Position numbers and translations under genes: made by a program. From Novosphingobium sp. (GTDB taxonomy: Bacteria; Pseudomonadota; Alphaproteobacteria; Sphingomonadales; Sphingomonadaceae): DNA of 64,000 nt. Shown here in pieces: positions 25,538-33,080 of this stretch. The notes below the pieces were generated by a model. It had not been told where the DNA came from, made no database searches, and saw only the letters and a list, made by a program, of their open reading frames with translations. Location: assembly GCA_024236235.1 (NCBI GenBank), contig JACKKV010000005.1, positions 62,001 to 126,000 on the forward strand, written 5' to 3'. Position 1 is the first letter of the stretch. Every line of letters begins with the position of its first letter.

Positions 25538-25924
25538 TCAACCCTCCATCGGCCCGAAAAAGGCCGCCACTTTACCAGTGTCAAAATATTCGCGGCCATG
25601 GACGATCTGCCCGCCGCGCAGCACGAACAGGTCATGATATTCATTCGCGTAGACGCGATCCCCGAAATGAAATTCGGAACGCAGTTCAGCCGCAACCATG
25701 TCGCCTTCGGCCACCATCCGGACGATTTCCACCCTGCGGGGATCGGCCGCCAGCAACATCGAGCGCACGTCGTCAGTGTAGGATTTGCGCGATATATCGC
25801 CGCGTCCGACCACCCACCAGCTGCAGTCAGGCGCCTGCAACTGTTCAATCACATCAATATCGCCATCGGCAACCGCGCCAAGAAAGCGGCGCACGATCGC
25901 CTTGTTCGCTTCGCTATCGCTCAT
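25538..25924 (-). CDS. SnoaL-like NTF2-fold protein
   Basis: A 128-residue protein of the SnoaL/NTF2-like superfamily. It shows the N-terminal helices ANKAIVRRFLGAVADGD, then CSWWVVGRGDISRKSY, and the strand pair NEYHDLFVLRGGQIVHGREYFDT. The family contains ketosteroid isomerase-like and polyketide-cyclase-like enzymes as well as hydratases. No catalytic set can be assigned. It is the first gene of the minus-strand operon ending with the SDR at 22567. Operator palindromes lie 11 and 54 bases upstream, in the gap shared with the divergent APH-like kinase gene. Confidence 0.8.
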   Translation of the reverse strand: MSDSEANKAIVRRFLGAVADGDIDVIEQLQAPDCSWWVVGRGDISRKSYTDDVRSMLLAADPRRVEIVRMVAEGDMVAAELRSEFHFGDRVYANEYHDLFVLRGGQIVHGREYFDTGKVAAFFGPMEG

Positions 25925-25935
25925 CAGATGCCCTT

Positions 25936-25951
25936 CCTGCCGGTCGGGCGG
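25936..25951. promoter_or_regulatory. Cluster operator palindrome, copy 6 (one mismatch)
   Basis: CCTGCC-GGTC-GGGCGG differs from CCTNYC-N4-GRNAGG at one base. It is only 11 bases from the SnoaL-like start and 27 bases from the perfect copy at 25979-25994, so it may be an auxiliary site. Confidence 0.4.
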
Positions 25952-25978
25952 ACACTGGCACGCGCATCGCCCGCCGCG

Positions 25979-25994
25979 CCTTTCCTTGGACAGG
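25979..25994. promoter_or_regulatory. Cluster operator palindrome, copy 7
   Basis: CCTTTC-CTTG-GACAGG is a full match to the consensus. It lies between the divergent SnoaL-like gene (54 bases away) and the APH-like kinase gene (75 bases away). Confidence 0.75.
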
Positions 25995-26069
25995 TTGCGA
26001 CCACCCCCCCTCTGCGATGCTGCCCACCGAAGTTCAAAGCACATTTGCGAACGGGGAAAGGACCTGAAC

Positions 26070-27224
26070 GTGGACCCTCAAGCGCCCGCCCAATATCACA
26101 ACCCGGTGGTGGACCCCAATTGCGTCCCCCGCCCCTATCCGGCACGGACCGATCATTTGCCGACCACCATGGATGGCATCGATGCAGCCTGGCTGAGCCG
26201 GATGATGAGTTACAAATACCCCGGCGTCGTCGCCAATTCGATGGAAACGGTGGAACTGCTCAACAGCCACACCACCAAATGGCGGATCAAGGTGGACTGG
26301 AACGATGCAGGCATCGCGGCCGGACTGCCCGCACATCTGTGCATGAAGGCCAACTGGTCCGGCGCATTCGATAATGTCGACATTCATGCGCTGGAAGCCC
26401 GCTTCTACCATTTCATGGTTCATGAAATGAAAGTGCCGACGGCCAAATGTTATTACGCGGACTGGGATGATGATGGCAGTGCGCACGGCTTCCTCGTGCT
26501 GGAAGACCTTGTCCAGCGTGGCGGCAAATTCGGTCACAGCACTGACGACAACGGCGTGCAGATGATCCTCGATACGATCGAAGGACTCGCGAAACTGCAT
26601 GGTAGCCTGTGGGATAGCGACAAGATCAGCCCTGCCAACGCCCCCTGGCTACAGACGCAAATGGATACGCCCTGCGACAGCGATCAGGTAAGGATCATGT
26701 GGCAATGGATCGAGGCCAACCTCAAGGATCCGGCGTTTTGCAGCGTCGCCCCGCAGCATTATCTGGACGATCCGCGCAAGGTGGAGCGCGCTTTCGATCG
26801 GCTGGGCGAAATCGACCGGGCCTGGGATGCGCCCTACTGCATCGTCCTGGGCGATTGCCACCAGGGCAATACGTACATCCTGCCTGAAGGCGGCGAACGG
26901 CTGTGGCTGGACTGGCAACTGGTACGGCGCGGACGGCCCTGGCGCGATCTGACCTATTTCGTGATCGGTGCACTGACCATCGAGGAACGCCGCCACCATC
27001 ACAAGGACATGGTGAAACAGTATCGCGAACACCTCATCGCCACCGGGGCCAAGGGCGTTCCCAGCTTTGAAGAGGCGTGGGAACAGACGCGGCTGTTCGT
27101 GATGTATGGTCTGCAGGCATGGGTCGCCAATCTGGATGCGTGGGGCCAGAACGGGGTACCGATGAACGAACGCTTTTTCGTGGCTGCCGAAGATTACGGC
27201 ACCTGGGGATTGTTGGGAGAATAA
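26070..27224 (+). CDS. APH-family phosphotransferase (kinase-like), second copy
   Basis: A 384-residue protein of the aminoglycoside phosphotransferase fold. The catalytic loop is VLGDCHQGNTYI with D262, H264 and N267; the metal-binding Asp is D281 in WLDWQLV, followed by RPWRDLTYFV. LVLEDLVQRGG near residues 142-152 matches the hinge region. It should phosphorylate a hydroxyl of a small molecule or CoA thioester; the family includes catabolic kinases that act on 4-hydroxyacyl-CoAs. The start is GTG at 26070 with GGGGAAAGGACC upstream. It is followed two bases later by an SDR gene. It is not closely similar to the APH-like protein at 2434, so the two probably have different substrates. Confidence 0.83.
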   Translation: MDPQAPAQYHNPVVDPNCVPRPYPARTDHLPTTMDGIDAAWLSRMMSYKYPGVVANSMETVELLNSHTTKWRIKVDWNDAGIAAGLPAHLCMKANWSGAFDNVDIHALEARFYHFMVHEMKVPTAKCYYADWDDDGSAHGFLVLEDLVQRGGKFGHSTDDNGVQMILDTIEGLAKLHGSLWDSDKISPANAPWLQTQMDTPCDSDQVRIMWQWIEANLKDPAFCSVAPQHYLDDPRKVERAFDRLGEIDRAWDAPYCIVLGDCHQGNTYILPEGGERLWLDWQLVRRGRPWRDLTYFVIGALTIEERRHHHKDMVKQYREHLIATGAKGVPSFEEAWEQTRLFVMYGLQAWVANLDAWGQNGVPMNERFFVAAEDYGTWGLLGE

Positions 27225-27226
27225 CC

Positions 27227-28042
27227 ATGGGTCTGGTTGAAGGAAAAGTCGCCATCGTTACCGGCGGGGGTGCCAATATCGGCGAGGCCTGCGCAAAGAT
27301 GCTGGCCTCTCACGGTGCCAGCGTGGCGGTGGCCGACATCAATCTGGAAGGAGCGGAGCGCGTGGCGGCAGAGATCGCCGCTGCCGGCGGAACGGCTGTC
27401 GCGCTCAAGGTCGATCTTGGAGACGAGGCCAGCATCGCTGCCATGGTCGCCGCAGTCGTCGAGAAGTTCGGCGCAATCCACATCCTGCACAACAATGCCG
27501 CCAACACCGGTGCCGCGCAGATGACGCGCGATGGCGCATTGACGGACATGGAAGCGGAAGTCTGGGACGCTGCTTTCGATATCAATACCCGTGGCACCAT
27601 GCTGATGACCAAGCATGTGGCGCCGCACATGATCGCTGCTGGCGGTGGTTCCATCATCAACACCAGTTCAGGCGTTTCAATCCTGGGCGATGTGCTGAAC
27701 CCTGCCTACAGCTCGTCCAAGGCGGCGGTCAACGCACTGACCCGCAACACAGCGGCCCAGTTCGGGCGCGCCAACATCCGCTGCAACGCGATCCTGCCGG
27801 GGCTGGTCCTCAGCCCGGTCGCTCGCGCGCAGATGACCGAACATCAACTCGGCATGATCCAGCGCCATGTGCTGCTGCCGCGCGAAAGCGTGCCCGACGA
27901 TATCGCCGGCGCGGTGCTGTGGCTGGCATCCGATCTGTCATCCTTTGTCACCGGCCAGATCATTTCTGCCGATGGCGGCATCTGCCATCACCAGCCGCAC
28001 TATGCCGATATGATGGACATGTTCGCCGCGATGCAGGGCTGA
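27227..28042 (+). CDS. SDR family oxidoreductase (HQPxYAD-tail group)
   Basis: A 271-residue classical SDR. It has TGGGANIG near residue 14, ADIN after the second strand (NAD-like), NNAANTG, Ser in SIINTSSG and the catalytic YSSSK. The C-terminal end ICHHQPHYADMMDMF carries the HQP-x-YAD tail shared with the SDRs at 9314 and 13847. It begins two bases after the APH-like kinase stop, so the two genes form a pair. A strong hairpin lies just downstream at 28051-28075. Confidence 0.93.
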   Translation: MGLVEGKVAIVTGGGANIGEACAKMLASHGASVAVADINLEGAERVAAEIAAAGGTAVALKVDLGDEASIAAMVAAVVEKFGAIHILHNNAANTGAAQMTRDGALTDMEAEVWDAAFDINTRGTMLMTKHVAPHMIAAGGGSIINTSSGVSILGDVLNPAYSSSKAAVNALTRNTAAQFGRANIRCNAILPGLVLSPVARAQMTEHQLGMIQRHVLLPRESVPDDIAGAVLWLASDLSSFVTGQIISADGGICHHQPHYADMMDMFAAMQG

Positions 28043-28050
28043 CGGCGGAT

Positions 28051-28075
28051 GGCTCCGGGCTGATTGCCCGGAGCC
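28051..28075. terminator. Hairpin between convergent genes
   Basis: GGCTCCGGGC, a five-base loop (TGATT), then GCCCGGAGCC form a perfect 10-bp stem. It sits in the 54-base gap between the SDR stop (28042) and the convergent LLM stop (28097). There is no T-run, so it may act as a bidirectional pause or RNA-end structure rather than a classical intrinsic terminator. Confidence 0.65.
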
Positions 28076-28096
28076 GCCGACCGTCCCGACGCACAA

Positions 28097-29017
28097 TCAG
28101 ATGTGCGGCATGATTTCTTCGGCCACCCAGTGCTGGCGGTCGATCCAGGCTTGTTCATCGGTCAGGCCAGGTGGCAGGGGCACGATGGTTTCGGTGATGC
28201 CCAGTTCCTTCAGCCAACCGATCTGATCGAGAATCTTCTGCTTGTCCTGCGTACCGGGCGCGCGCGGATCGTCGAGGATCTCGTGATGCGCGCCGACGTT
28301 CAGCATTTCGAGCGCGAAGAAGAAATCCAGCGGCCGCCCGTCATATTCGGGCTGCGATTTGATGAAATCGATACAGTCGGGGAAGGTTTCGGGCGGGGTG
28401 CGGAAGGGCGACCAGCCATTGCCGAATTTCGCGACACGCTTCTGCACCGCGGGCGCATCGCCACCGAACCATATCGGCACGCCCCCCTTCTGCACAGGCC
28501 TGGGGGCAAAGCCGCAGTTTCGGAAATTCACGAATTCCCCTTCGAACTGCGGGTCATAGCTGGTCCACAGTTCGATCATCGCCGCAACATATTCGTCCGC
28601 CATGCGCCCGCGTTTTTCGAACGGCACGCCGAGCATGTCGAATTCTTCCTTGAGCCAGCCGACCCCGAACAGCGCCTCTGCCCGCCCGCCGGTCAGCCAG
28701 TCCAGCGTGGACCAGCCCTTGGCCTGCACGATGGGGTTTTGCAGCGGCAGGATCGAAACCGAGGATGACAGGCGCAAGTTGCTCGTCCGGCCGCCGATAT
28801 AACCGAGTGCGACGACAGTATGGAAATACCAGTCGCCAGACAACGCAACGTGTTCTTTCGGGATGATGAAATGTTCGCCCAGCATGCATTTGTTGAAACC
28901 CAACCGGTCCGCCTCGGTCATCAGGCGTCCGACATCGGCACCGTCCAGCCTGTCTTCCCATGGTTGCACCATGGCCGCGACCTTCATGCTTTTGGGTACA
29001 CCGATATTGAGTTTCAT
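28097..29017 (-). CDS. LLM class F420-dependent-type oxidoreductase
   Basis: A 306-residue luciferase-like protein of a different subgroup from the other three in the window. It has MLGEHFIIPKEH (about residues 45-56), LQNPIVQAKGWSTLDWLTGGR (about 92-112) and FGVGWLKEEFDMLGVPFEKR. This resembles the subfamily annotated as probable F420-dependent oxidoreductases; sphingomonads may use FMN instead. IWFGGDAPAVQKRVA is the conserved late barrel motif. The gene follows the BKACE gene by 77 bases on the minus strand and ends against the convergent SDR gene. Confidence 0.86.
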   Translation of the reverse strand: MKLNIGVPKSMKVAAMVQPWEDRLDGADVGRLMTEADRLGFNKCMLGEHFIIPKEHVALSGDWYFHTVVALGYIGGRTSNLRLSSSVSILPLQNPIVQAKGWSTLDWLTGGRAEALFGVGWLKEEFDMLGVPFEKRGRMADEYVAAMIELWTSYDPQFEGEFVNFRNCGFAPRPVQKGGVPIWFGGDAPAVQKRVAKFGNGWSPFRTPPETFPDCIDFIKSQPEYDGRPLDFFFALEMLNVGAHHEILDDPRAPGTQDKQKILDQIGWLKELGITETIVPLPPGLTDEQAWIDRQHWVAEEIMPHI

Positions 29018-29094
29018 GGAGCGTTCCTCTGTTCCCTCACGGCAAGAATGAGCGGCAAAGCCGTGCCGTGAAACCTTTCTGTCGGCAGGGTGGA

Positions 29095-30024
29095 TCAGAT
29101 GTCGGTCCGGTCAGCGCCCTTCAGATCAAGAATCTGCCGCGCTTCGTCCGGTGTGGCTACGGACAGGCCCATGCCTTCCACGATCCTGCGGGCGGTCGCC
29201 ACCTGCTCCGCATTCGTTTCGGCGAGGCGACCGGGTCCGCCCCACAGCGAATCTTCAAGCCCGACCCGGATATTGCCGCCCATGGACGCGGCCATGGCGA
29301 CAATGCTCATCTGCTTCGCACCAGCCCCCAGAACCGACCATTCATACTGATCGCCGAACAGGCGGTCTGCCGTGCGCTTCATGTGCATCACGTCGTCAGG
29401 ATGACTGCCGATCCCGCCCAGAATGCCGAAGCAGGTCTGCACGAACAACGGTGCCCTGACCAGGCCGCGATCCAGGAAATGCGCCAGATTGTAGAGATGG
29501 CTGGTATCGTAGCATTCGAATTCGAAACGCGTGCCCAGAGGAGTCAGCAATGCGAGCAGCCCCTCAATATCCTTGTAAGTGTTTTTGAACACCAGATCGC
29601 GCGAAGCCTCCAGAACCTGCGGCTCCCACGCATGTTTCCAGTCCTTGAAACGGTTAAGCATCGGGAATAACCCGAAACCCATGGTCCCCATGTTGAGGCT
29701 GGCAACTTCGGGTTTGAAGCGCGTGGCAGGGCGCAGGCGTTCTTCCAGCGTCATCGAAGGATGGCCACCGGTGGTCAGGTTCATAACCGCACCACATCGC
29801 TGCTTGATGACCTTGAGGAAAGGTTCGAACAGATCGGGATCCTGATCCGGCCGGCCATCGATCGGATTGCGCGCATGCAGGTGAATGATGGCTGCACCCG
29901 CCTCGGCAGCACCGACTGCTGCTTCGGCGATCTCTTCCGCCGTCACCGGCAAATGCGGTGACATGCTCGGTGTGTGAATCGCGCCCGTTACCGCACAACT
30001 GATGATTACCTTGCCCTTGGCCAA
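29095..30024 (-). CDS. Beta-keto acid cleavage enzyme (BKACE, DUF849)
   Basis: A 309-residue protein of the BKACE family, typified by 3-keto-5-aminohexanoate cleavage enzyme. The zinc ligands H48 and H50 lie in IIHLHARNP, and the C-terminal GLEDSLWGGPGRLA phrase is a family hallmark. The family cleaves a beta-keto acid with acetyl-CoA to give acetoacetate and a new CoA thioester. Here it would provide a thiolytic step without a classical thiolase, of which none is seen in the window. The start is a TTG at 30024 with GGAGAAG close upstream, and an operator palindrome lies 59 bases before it. Confidence 0.92.
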   Translation of the reverse strand: MAKGKVIISCAVTGAIHTPSMSPHLPVTAEEIAEAAVGAAEAGAAIIHLHARNPIDGRPDQDPDLFEPFLKVIKQRCGAVMNLTTGGHPSMTLEERLRPATRFKPEVASLNMGTMGFGLFPMLNRFKDWKHAWEPQVLEASRDLVFKNTYKDIEGLLALLTPLGTRFEFECYDTSHLYNLAHFLDRGLVRAPLFVQTCFGILGGIGSHPDDVMHMKRTADRLFGDQYEWSVLGAGAKQMSIVAMAASMGGNIRVGLEDSLWGGPGRLAETNAEQVATARRIVEGMGLSVATPDEARQILDLKGADRTDI

Positions 30025-30083
30025 TGTCTTCTCCGTGGATGATTGAACCCGAAGACAATCTAGCCCGGCAGGCAGCTAAGCAG

Positions 30084-30099
30084 CCTTTCGCACGGTAGG
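30084..30099. promoter_or_regulatory. Cluster operator palindrome, copy 8
   Basis: CCTTTC-GCAC-GGTAGG matches the consensus. It lies between the end of the LuxR-family gene (stop at 30102-30104) and the BKACE start at 30024, 59 bases before that start, so it should control the BKACE-LLM pair. Confidence 0.75.
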
Positions 30100-30101
30100 G
30101 G

Positions 30102-32783
30102 TCAGGACAGTATCCCGTATTGCCTGGCCCGCATCACTGCCTGCGGGCGACGGCGAACGCCCAGCTTGTCGTAGATCTGCTGCATGTACCATTTGACCGT
30201 GCCTTCGGTGAGGCCCAGTCGATCGCCGATCTCGCGGTTGCGCAACCCTCCGCTCACCAGAGTGAGAATTTCCACCTCGCGCAGCGACAGCCCGCTGCCA
30301 AGGCCGAAGTCATCTTCCTCCACCGCTTCCATCTGCGCGCCGCCCTTGAGCACCGCGACCAGCCGGGCGGCGAATTTCTCGACCGGCGTGTCCAGCACCG
30401 GGCCGCTCCCATAGGATTCGACCAGCAGGGCGCCGATCGCTTCGCCTTCATCAATGAACGGGCGGATCCAGCCACCTGGCTCCGCCAGCTCGACCGCTGA
30501 GCGGACCGCACGGCGAGCCTCCGACCGGTTCCCGGACAGAATGGCAATCTCCGCCAGCAGCAGTTCGAAAGTGACTGCCGAACGGGTTGCCCCGCGCTTG
30601 CGGACGAATTCGAGCCAGCGCTTCGCGATCTTGCGGGAACGGACCAGGCGGAAACGGTGCATTTCCAGTCGCAGCCAGGCAATCGCCATGAACTCGTTCA
30701 GCCGGGTCGGGTTGAGCGTGGGCACCGGTTCCCCGTCAATCTTGAGATCGCTCGACCAGAAGACCTGCTCGGCCTGTTCGAGCTGGCCAAGCTTGACCAG
30801 CATCCGGACCTGTTCCGAAATCACCAGTGCCCGCAGCCTGTCCAGCCCGCACTCGATAGCCACGAGATGCGCTTCCTCCAGGCCGGACAACGCGCTGGGA
30901 TAATCCCCTTCCGCAGCCGCCAGCCGTGCGCGCACCAGATAGCCCGACGCCAGCTGATCCACGAAACCCCATTGCCGGATCGACGGCAGATAGCGTTCGA
31001 CCAGCCGCCCTGCTTCCTCAAGTTCCCCGCATTCATAGCAGATTTCGGCCAGCGGCAGCGCAGGCAGGGCGGCCAGACCGGAAACCTGCCAGTCCATTTC
31101 AGCCGCAATCGTCTGGGCTTCGTGCAGAAACTGGCGCGCCATGTTTGTTTTGCCCTGCGCGACCAGTGTGGGCGCAACCGAAGATTTGAGCGCGATCGAC
31201 GCGAAATCGGAACCGGGACGGCCCAGAGCCTTGCGCAGTTCGGCTTCCAGCCGCAGCATGTCGTGGAAATGATAGAGTTCGCGGCGGGCCGAAAGCAACT
31301 GGGCGAGCACGGTGCAGCTCAGATACGGGTGATCGTCACCCATGTCTTCCAGCAGCGGTTCGGATTCCCGTTCGACGTAAGTCATATTGTCGCGCGCCGC
31401 TTCCAGCATGATACGGCGGTGGCGCGCGCGCAAATGCATCTGACGTGCGGAATATTCGTCCAGCTCGCCCTTTTCCGCCATGTCCGCGATGGCGGCTTCC
31501 GCGGCTTCGATAAGGTCTTGCGATGATTTGAAGGCCAGCCGCCGACTGCGCCGCCACGACATCGCCAGCAGCACCGACGGGCGGCTCTGGAGCAGTTCCC
31601 AGGATATGCCGTTGGCCAGATCGTCAAACCGGTACAACAAGCCCCCGTAGATCAGGGGATCGGCCAAACGTTCCAGCTGGTCCGCCAGAAATTCCTTATC
31701 CCCGCTCTCGACCGCATGATCCAGCGCGAGCTCGAGCTGGCCAATGTCACCGTAATAGGTGCTGGCCCGGCGATGCAGCGTCGCGGCGCGATCGGGCGCA
31801 CGCTTCATCAACCGCCCGAACACCATTTCGCGAAACAGCGTATAATAGCGATAGCGGTTCAGTTCCCGATCAACTTCAGCCAGGAACAGCCCGCGCTCGA
31901 AGACTTCTTCGAGCATCGCGCGCGCATCTTCAGCATTGACCACTGCAGCGCAGGCCGAAGGCGTGAGTTCGCCAAGAATGGAAGTGTCAATGATGAAATC
32001 GCGGATGGCTTGCGGCAAGCCTTCGACGACCTCTTCATGGAAATAGCTGGCGAATTCGTGGCGCAATCCTGTGGCTCCGCCGTCAGGGGGATAGCCTTCG
32101 GCCATGTCGCGCAGCCATGCGCCAGCCGCCAGCACCAGACCGGCGGCCCAGCCCTGAGTATCCGCGACGATGCGCTGGACATCCGCAGCCGGCACAGCGC
32201 CCCCCGCGATCTGCTGGATCAGTTGGGTGGATTCATCCGTGTCGAAGCACAGATGCCGCACCCGTACCTCCAGCAGGTGACCGAGCGAACGCAGTCGCGC
32301 GAGATTGATGCCGCACTCTCCGCGCGAAGCGATAACCGTTGTCATCGCGTCGCGCGCGCTCGCGATAAGCTGGCCGATAAGCTGGTGAGTTTCAGGCGAC
32401 AGCAACTGCGCGTCGTCGACAAACAGGACCGGGCGCGGCCCGCGACCGGTCACAAATTCGGCCAGCCAGTCGCGCCAGTCGCCCGTCAGGCGACCACCGG
32501 GAATCGTGTAGCCGGCTGCCAGCAGCGCCTGTTCCAGTGACCCCAGAAAGCTCTCCAGCGTGTCGACGCCCGCGCGCGCCGCCACCCAGAGAATGGGCCG
32601 CCCTTCGGCCGAAAGCCGTTCGGCCCAGCGCAGCATCGCCGTGGTTTTCCCGAACCCGGCCGGGCTGCTGACCGTGACCACGCGCGACGCGGACACAGCG
32701 CGCGATAGATCTTCGATCGTCTCGCGGAGGATGTATGCATGCGCGGCGCGCGGCGGCACAATCGTGGTGGGAACTACGCCCAT
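30102..32783 (-). CDS. LuxR family (MalT-like) ATP-dependent transcriptional regulator
   Basis: An 893-residue regulator. The N-terminal Walker A motif VSSPAGFGKTTAM begins at residue 38, and the Walker B-like VLFVDDAQLL lies near residue 120. A long helical repeat region follows (about 330-800). The C-terminus has a LuxR helix-turn-helix: LSLREVEILTLVSGGL, then NREIGDRLGLTEGTVKWYMQ and DKLGVRRR. This is the MalT/LAL architecture, where ligand and ATP binding drive transcription activation. The ATG at 32783 is chosen; an in-frame TTG at 32792 is possible. A cluster operator lies about 100 bases upstream, so the regulator is probably itself part of the regulon. Confidence 0.92.
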   Translation of the reverse strand: MGVVPTTIVPPRAAHAYILRETIEDLSRAVSASRVVTVSSPAGFGKTTAMLRWAERLSAEGRPILWVAARAGVDTLESFLGSLEQALLAAGYTIPGGRLTGDWRDWLAEFVTGRGPRPVLFVDDAQLLSPETHQLIGQLIASARDAMTTVIASRGECGINLARLRSLGHLLEVRVRHLCFDTDESTQLIQQIAGGAVPAADVQRIVADTQGWAAGLVLAAGAWLRDMAEGYPPDGGATGLRHEFASYFHEEVVEGLPQAIRDFIIDTSILGELTPSACAAVVNAEDARAMLEEVFERGLFLAEVDRELNRYRYYTLFREMVFGRLMKRAPDRAATLHRRASTYYGDIGQLELALDHAVESGDKEFLADQLERLADPLIYGGLLYRFDDLANGISWELLQSRPSVLLAMSWRRSRRLAFKSSQDLIEAAEAAIADMAEKGELDEYSARQMHLRARHRRIMLEAARDNMTYVERESEPLLEDMGDDHPYLSCTVLAQLLSARRELYHFHDMLRLEAELRKALGRPGSDFASIALKSSVAPTLVAQGKTNMARQFLHEAQTIAAEMDWQVSGLAALPALPLAEICYECGELEEAGRLVERYLPSIRQWGFVDQLASGYLVRARLAAAEGDYPSALSGLEEAHLVAIECGLDRLRALVISEQVRMLVKLGQLEQAEQVFWSSDLKIDGEPVPTLNPTRLNEFMAIAWLRLEMHRFRLVRSRKIAKRWLEFVRKRGATRSAVTFELLLAEIAILSGNRSEARRAVRSAVELAEPGGWIRPFIDEGEAIGALLVESYGSGPVLDTPVEKFAARLVAVLKGGAQMEAVEEDDFGLGSGLSLREVEILTLVSGGLRNREIGDRLGLTEGTVKWYMQQIYDKLGVRRRPQAVMRARQYGILS

Positions 32784-32882
32784 ATCAGCCAAACTCTACC
32801 CATGATACTGGCGGCGGATTATTGCGCCCGCCTTGCAAGACAGCATTATCCAACAGGAATCTTTGCAGCGCAAGCATGATAT

Positions 32883-32898
32883 CCTATCGGCAGATAGG
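32883..32898. promoter_or_regulatory. Cluster operator palindrome, copy 9
   Basis: CCTATC-GGCA-GATAGG is a full match with perfectly complementary arms. It lies in the divergent gap between the LuxR-family gene and the oxidoreductase at 33081. It is 84 bases before the acyl-CoA dehydrogenase remnant and 182 bases before the oxidoreductase ATG. Confidence 0.75.
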
Positions 32899-32982
32899 TG
32901 GCTGCGACAGGCTGTCGGGCCAACGGCTCGAAGGAAGCCGCGCGGTCGCGAATGACGGCCGTGGTAAAGAGGAAAGTCTGAC

Positions 32983-33063
32983 TTGGATTTCGAGCTGCCC
33001 GAAGAACATCGTGCCTTCCGGAGCGCTTACAGCCACGACACCTGGCCTCCCCGCTCCTTCTAG
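32983..33063 (+). pseudogene. Possible remnant of an acyl-CoA dehydrogenase N-terminus
   Basis: A 26-codon frame starting at TTG with GAGGAAAG upstream reads LDFELPEEHRAFRS before it diverges and stops. The intact acyl-CoA dehydrogenase at 40814 begins MDFELSEEQTAFRD. The match of nine in 14 residues, the ribosome site and the operator upstream suggest that an acyl-CoA dehydrogenase gene once stood here and was lost by deletion, leaving the oxidoreductase at 33081 next to its promoter. The match is short, so chance similarity cannot be excluded. Confidence 0.4.
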
Positions 33064-33080
33064 GATCAAGGAAACAACCC

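Noticed and set aside
32784..33080. Longest gap searched for an RNA gene, transposon end or attachment site
   Set aside because: Only the operator and the short acyl-CoA dehydrogenase-like frame were found; no tRNA-like fold, inverted terminal repeat or direct repeat was seen by eye.
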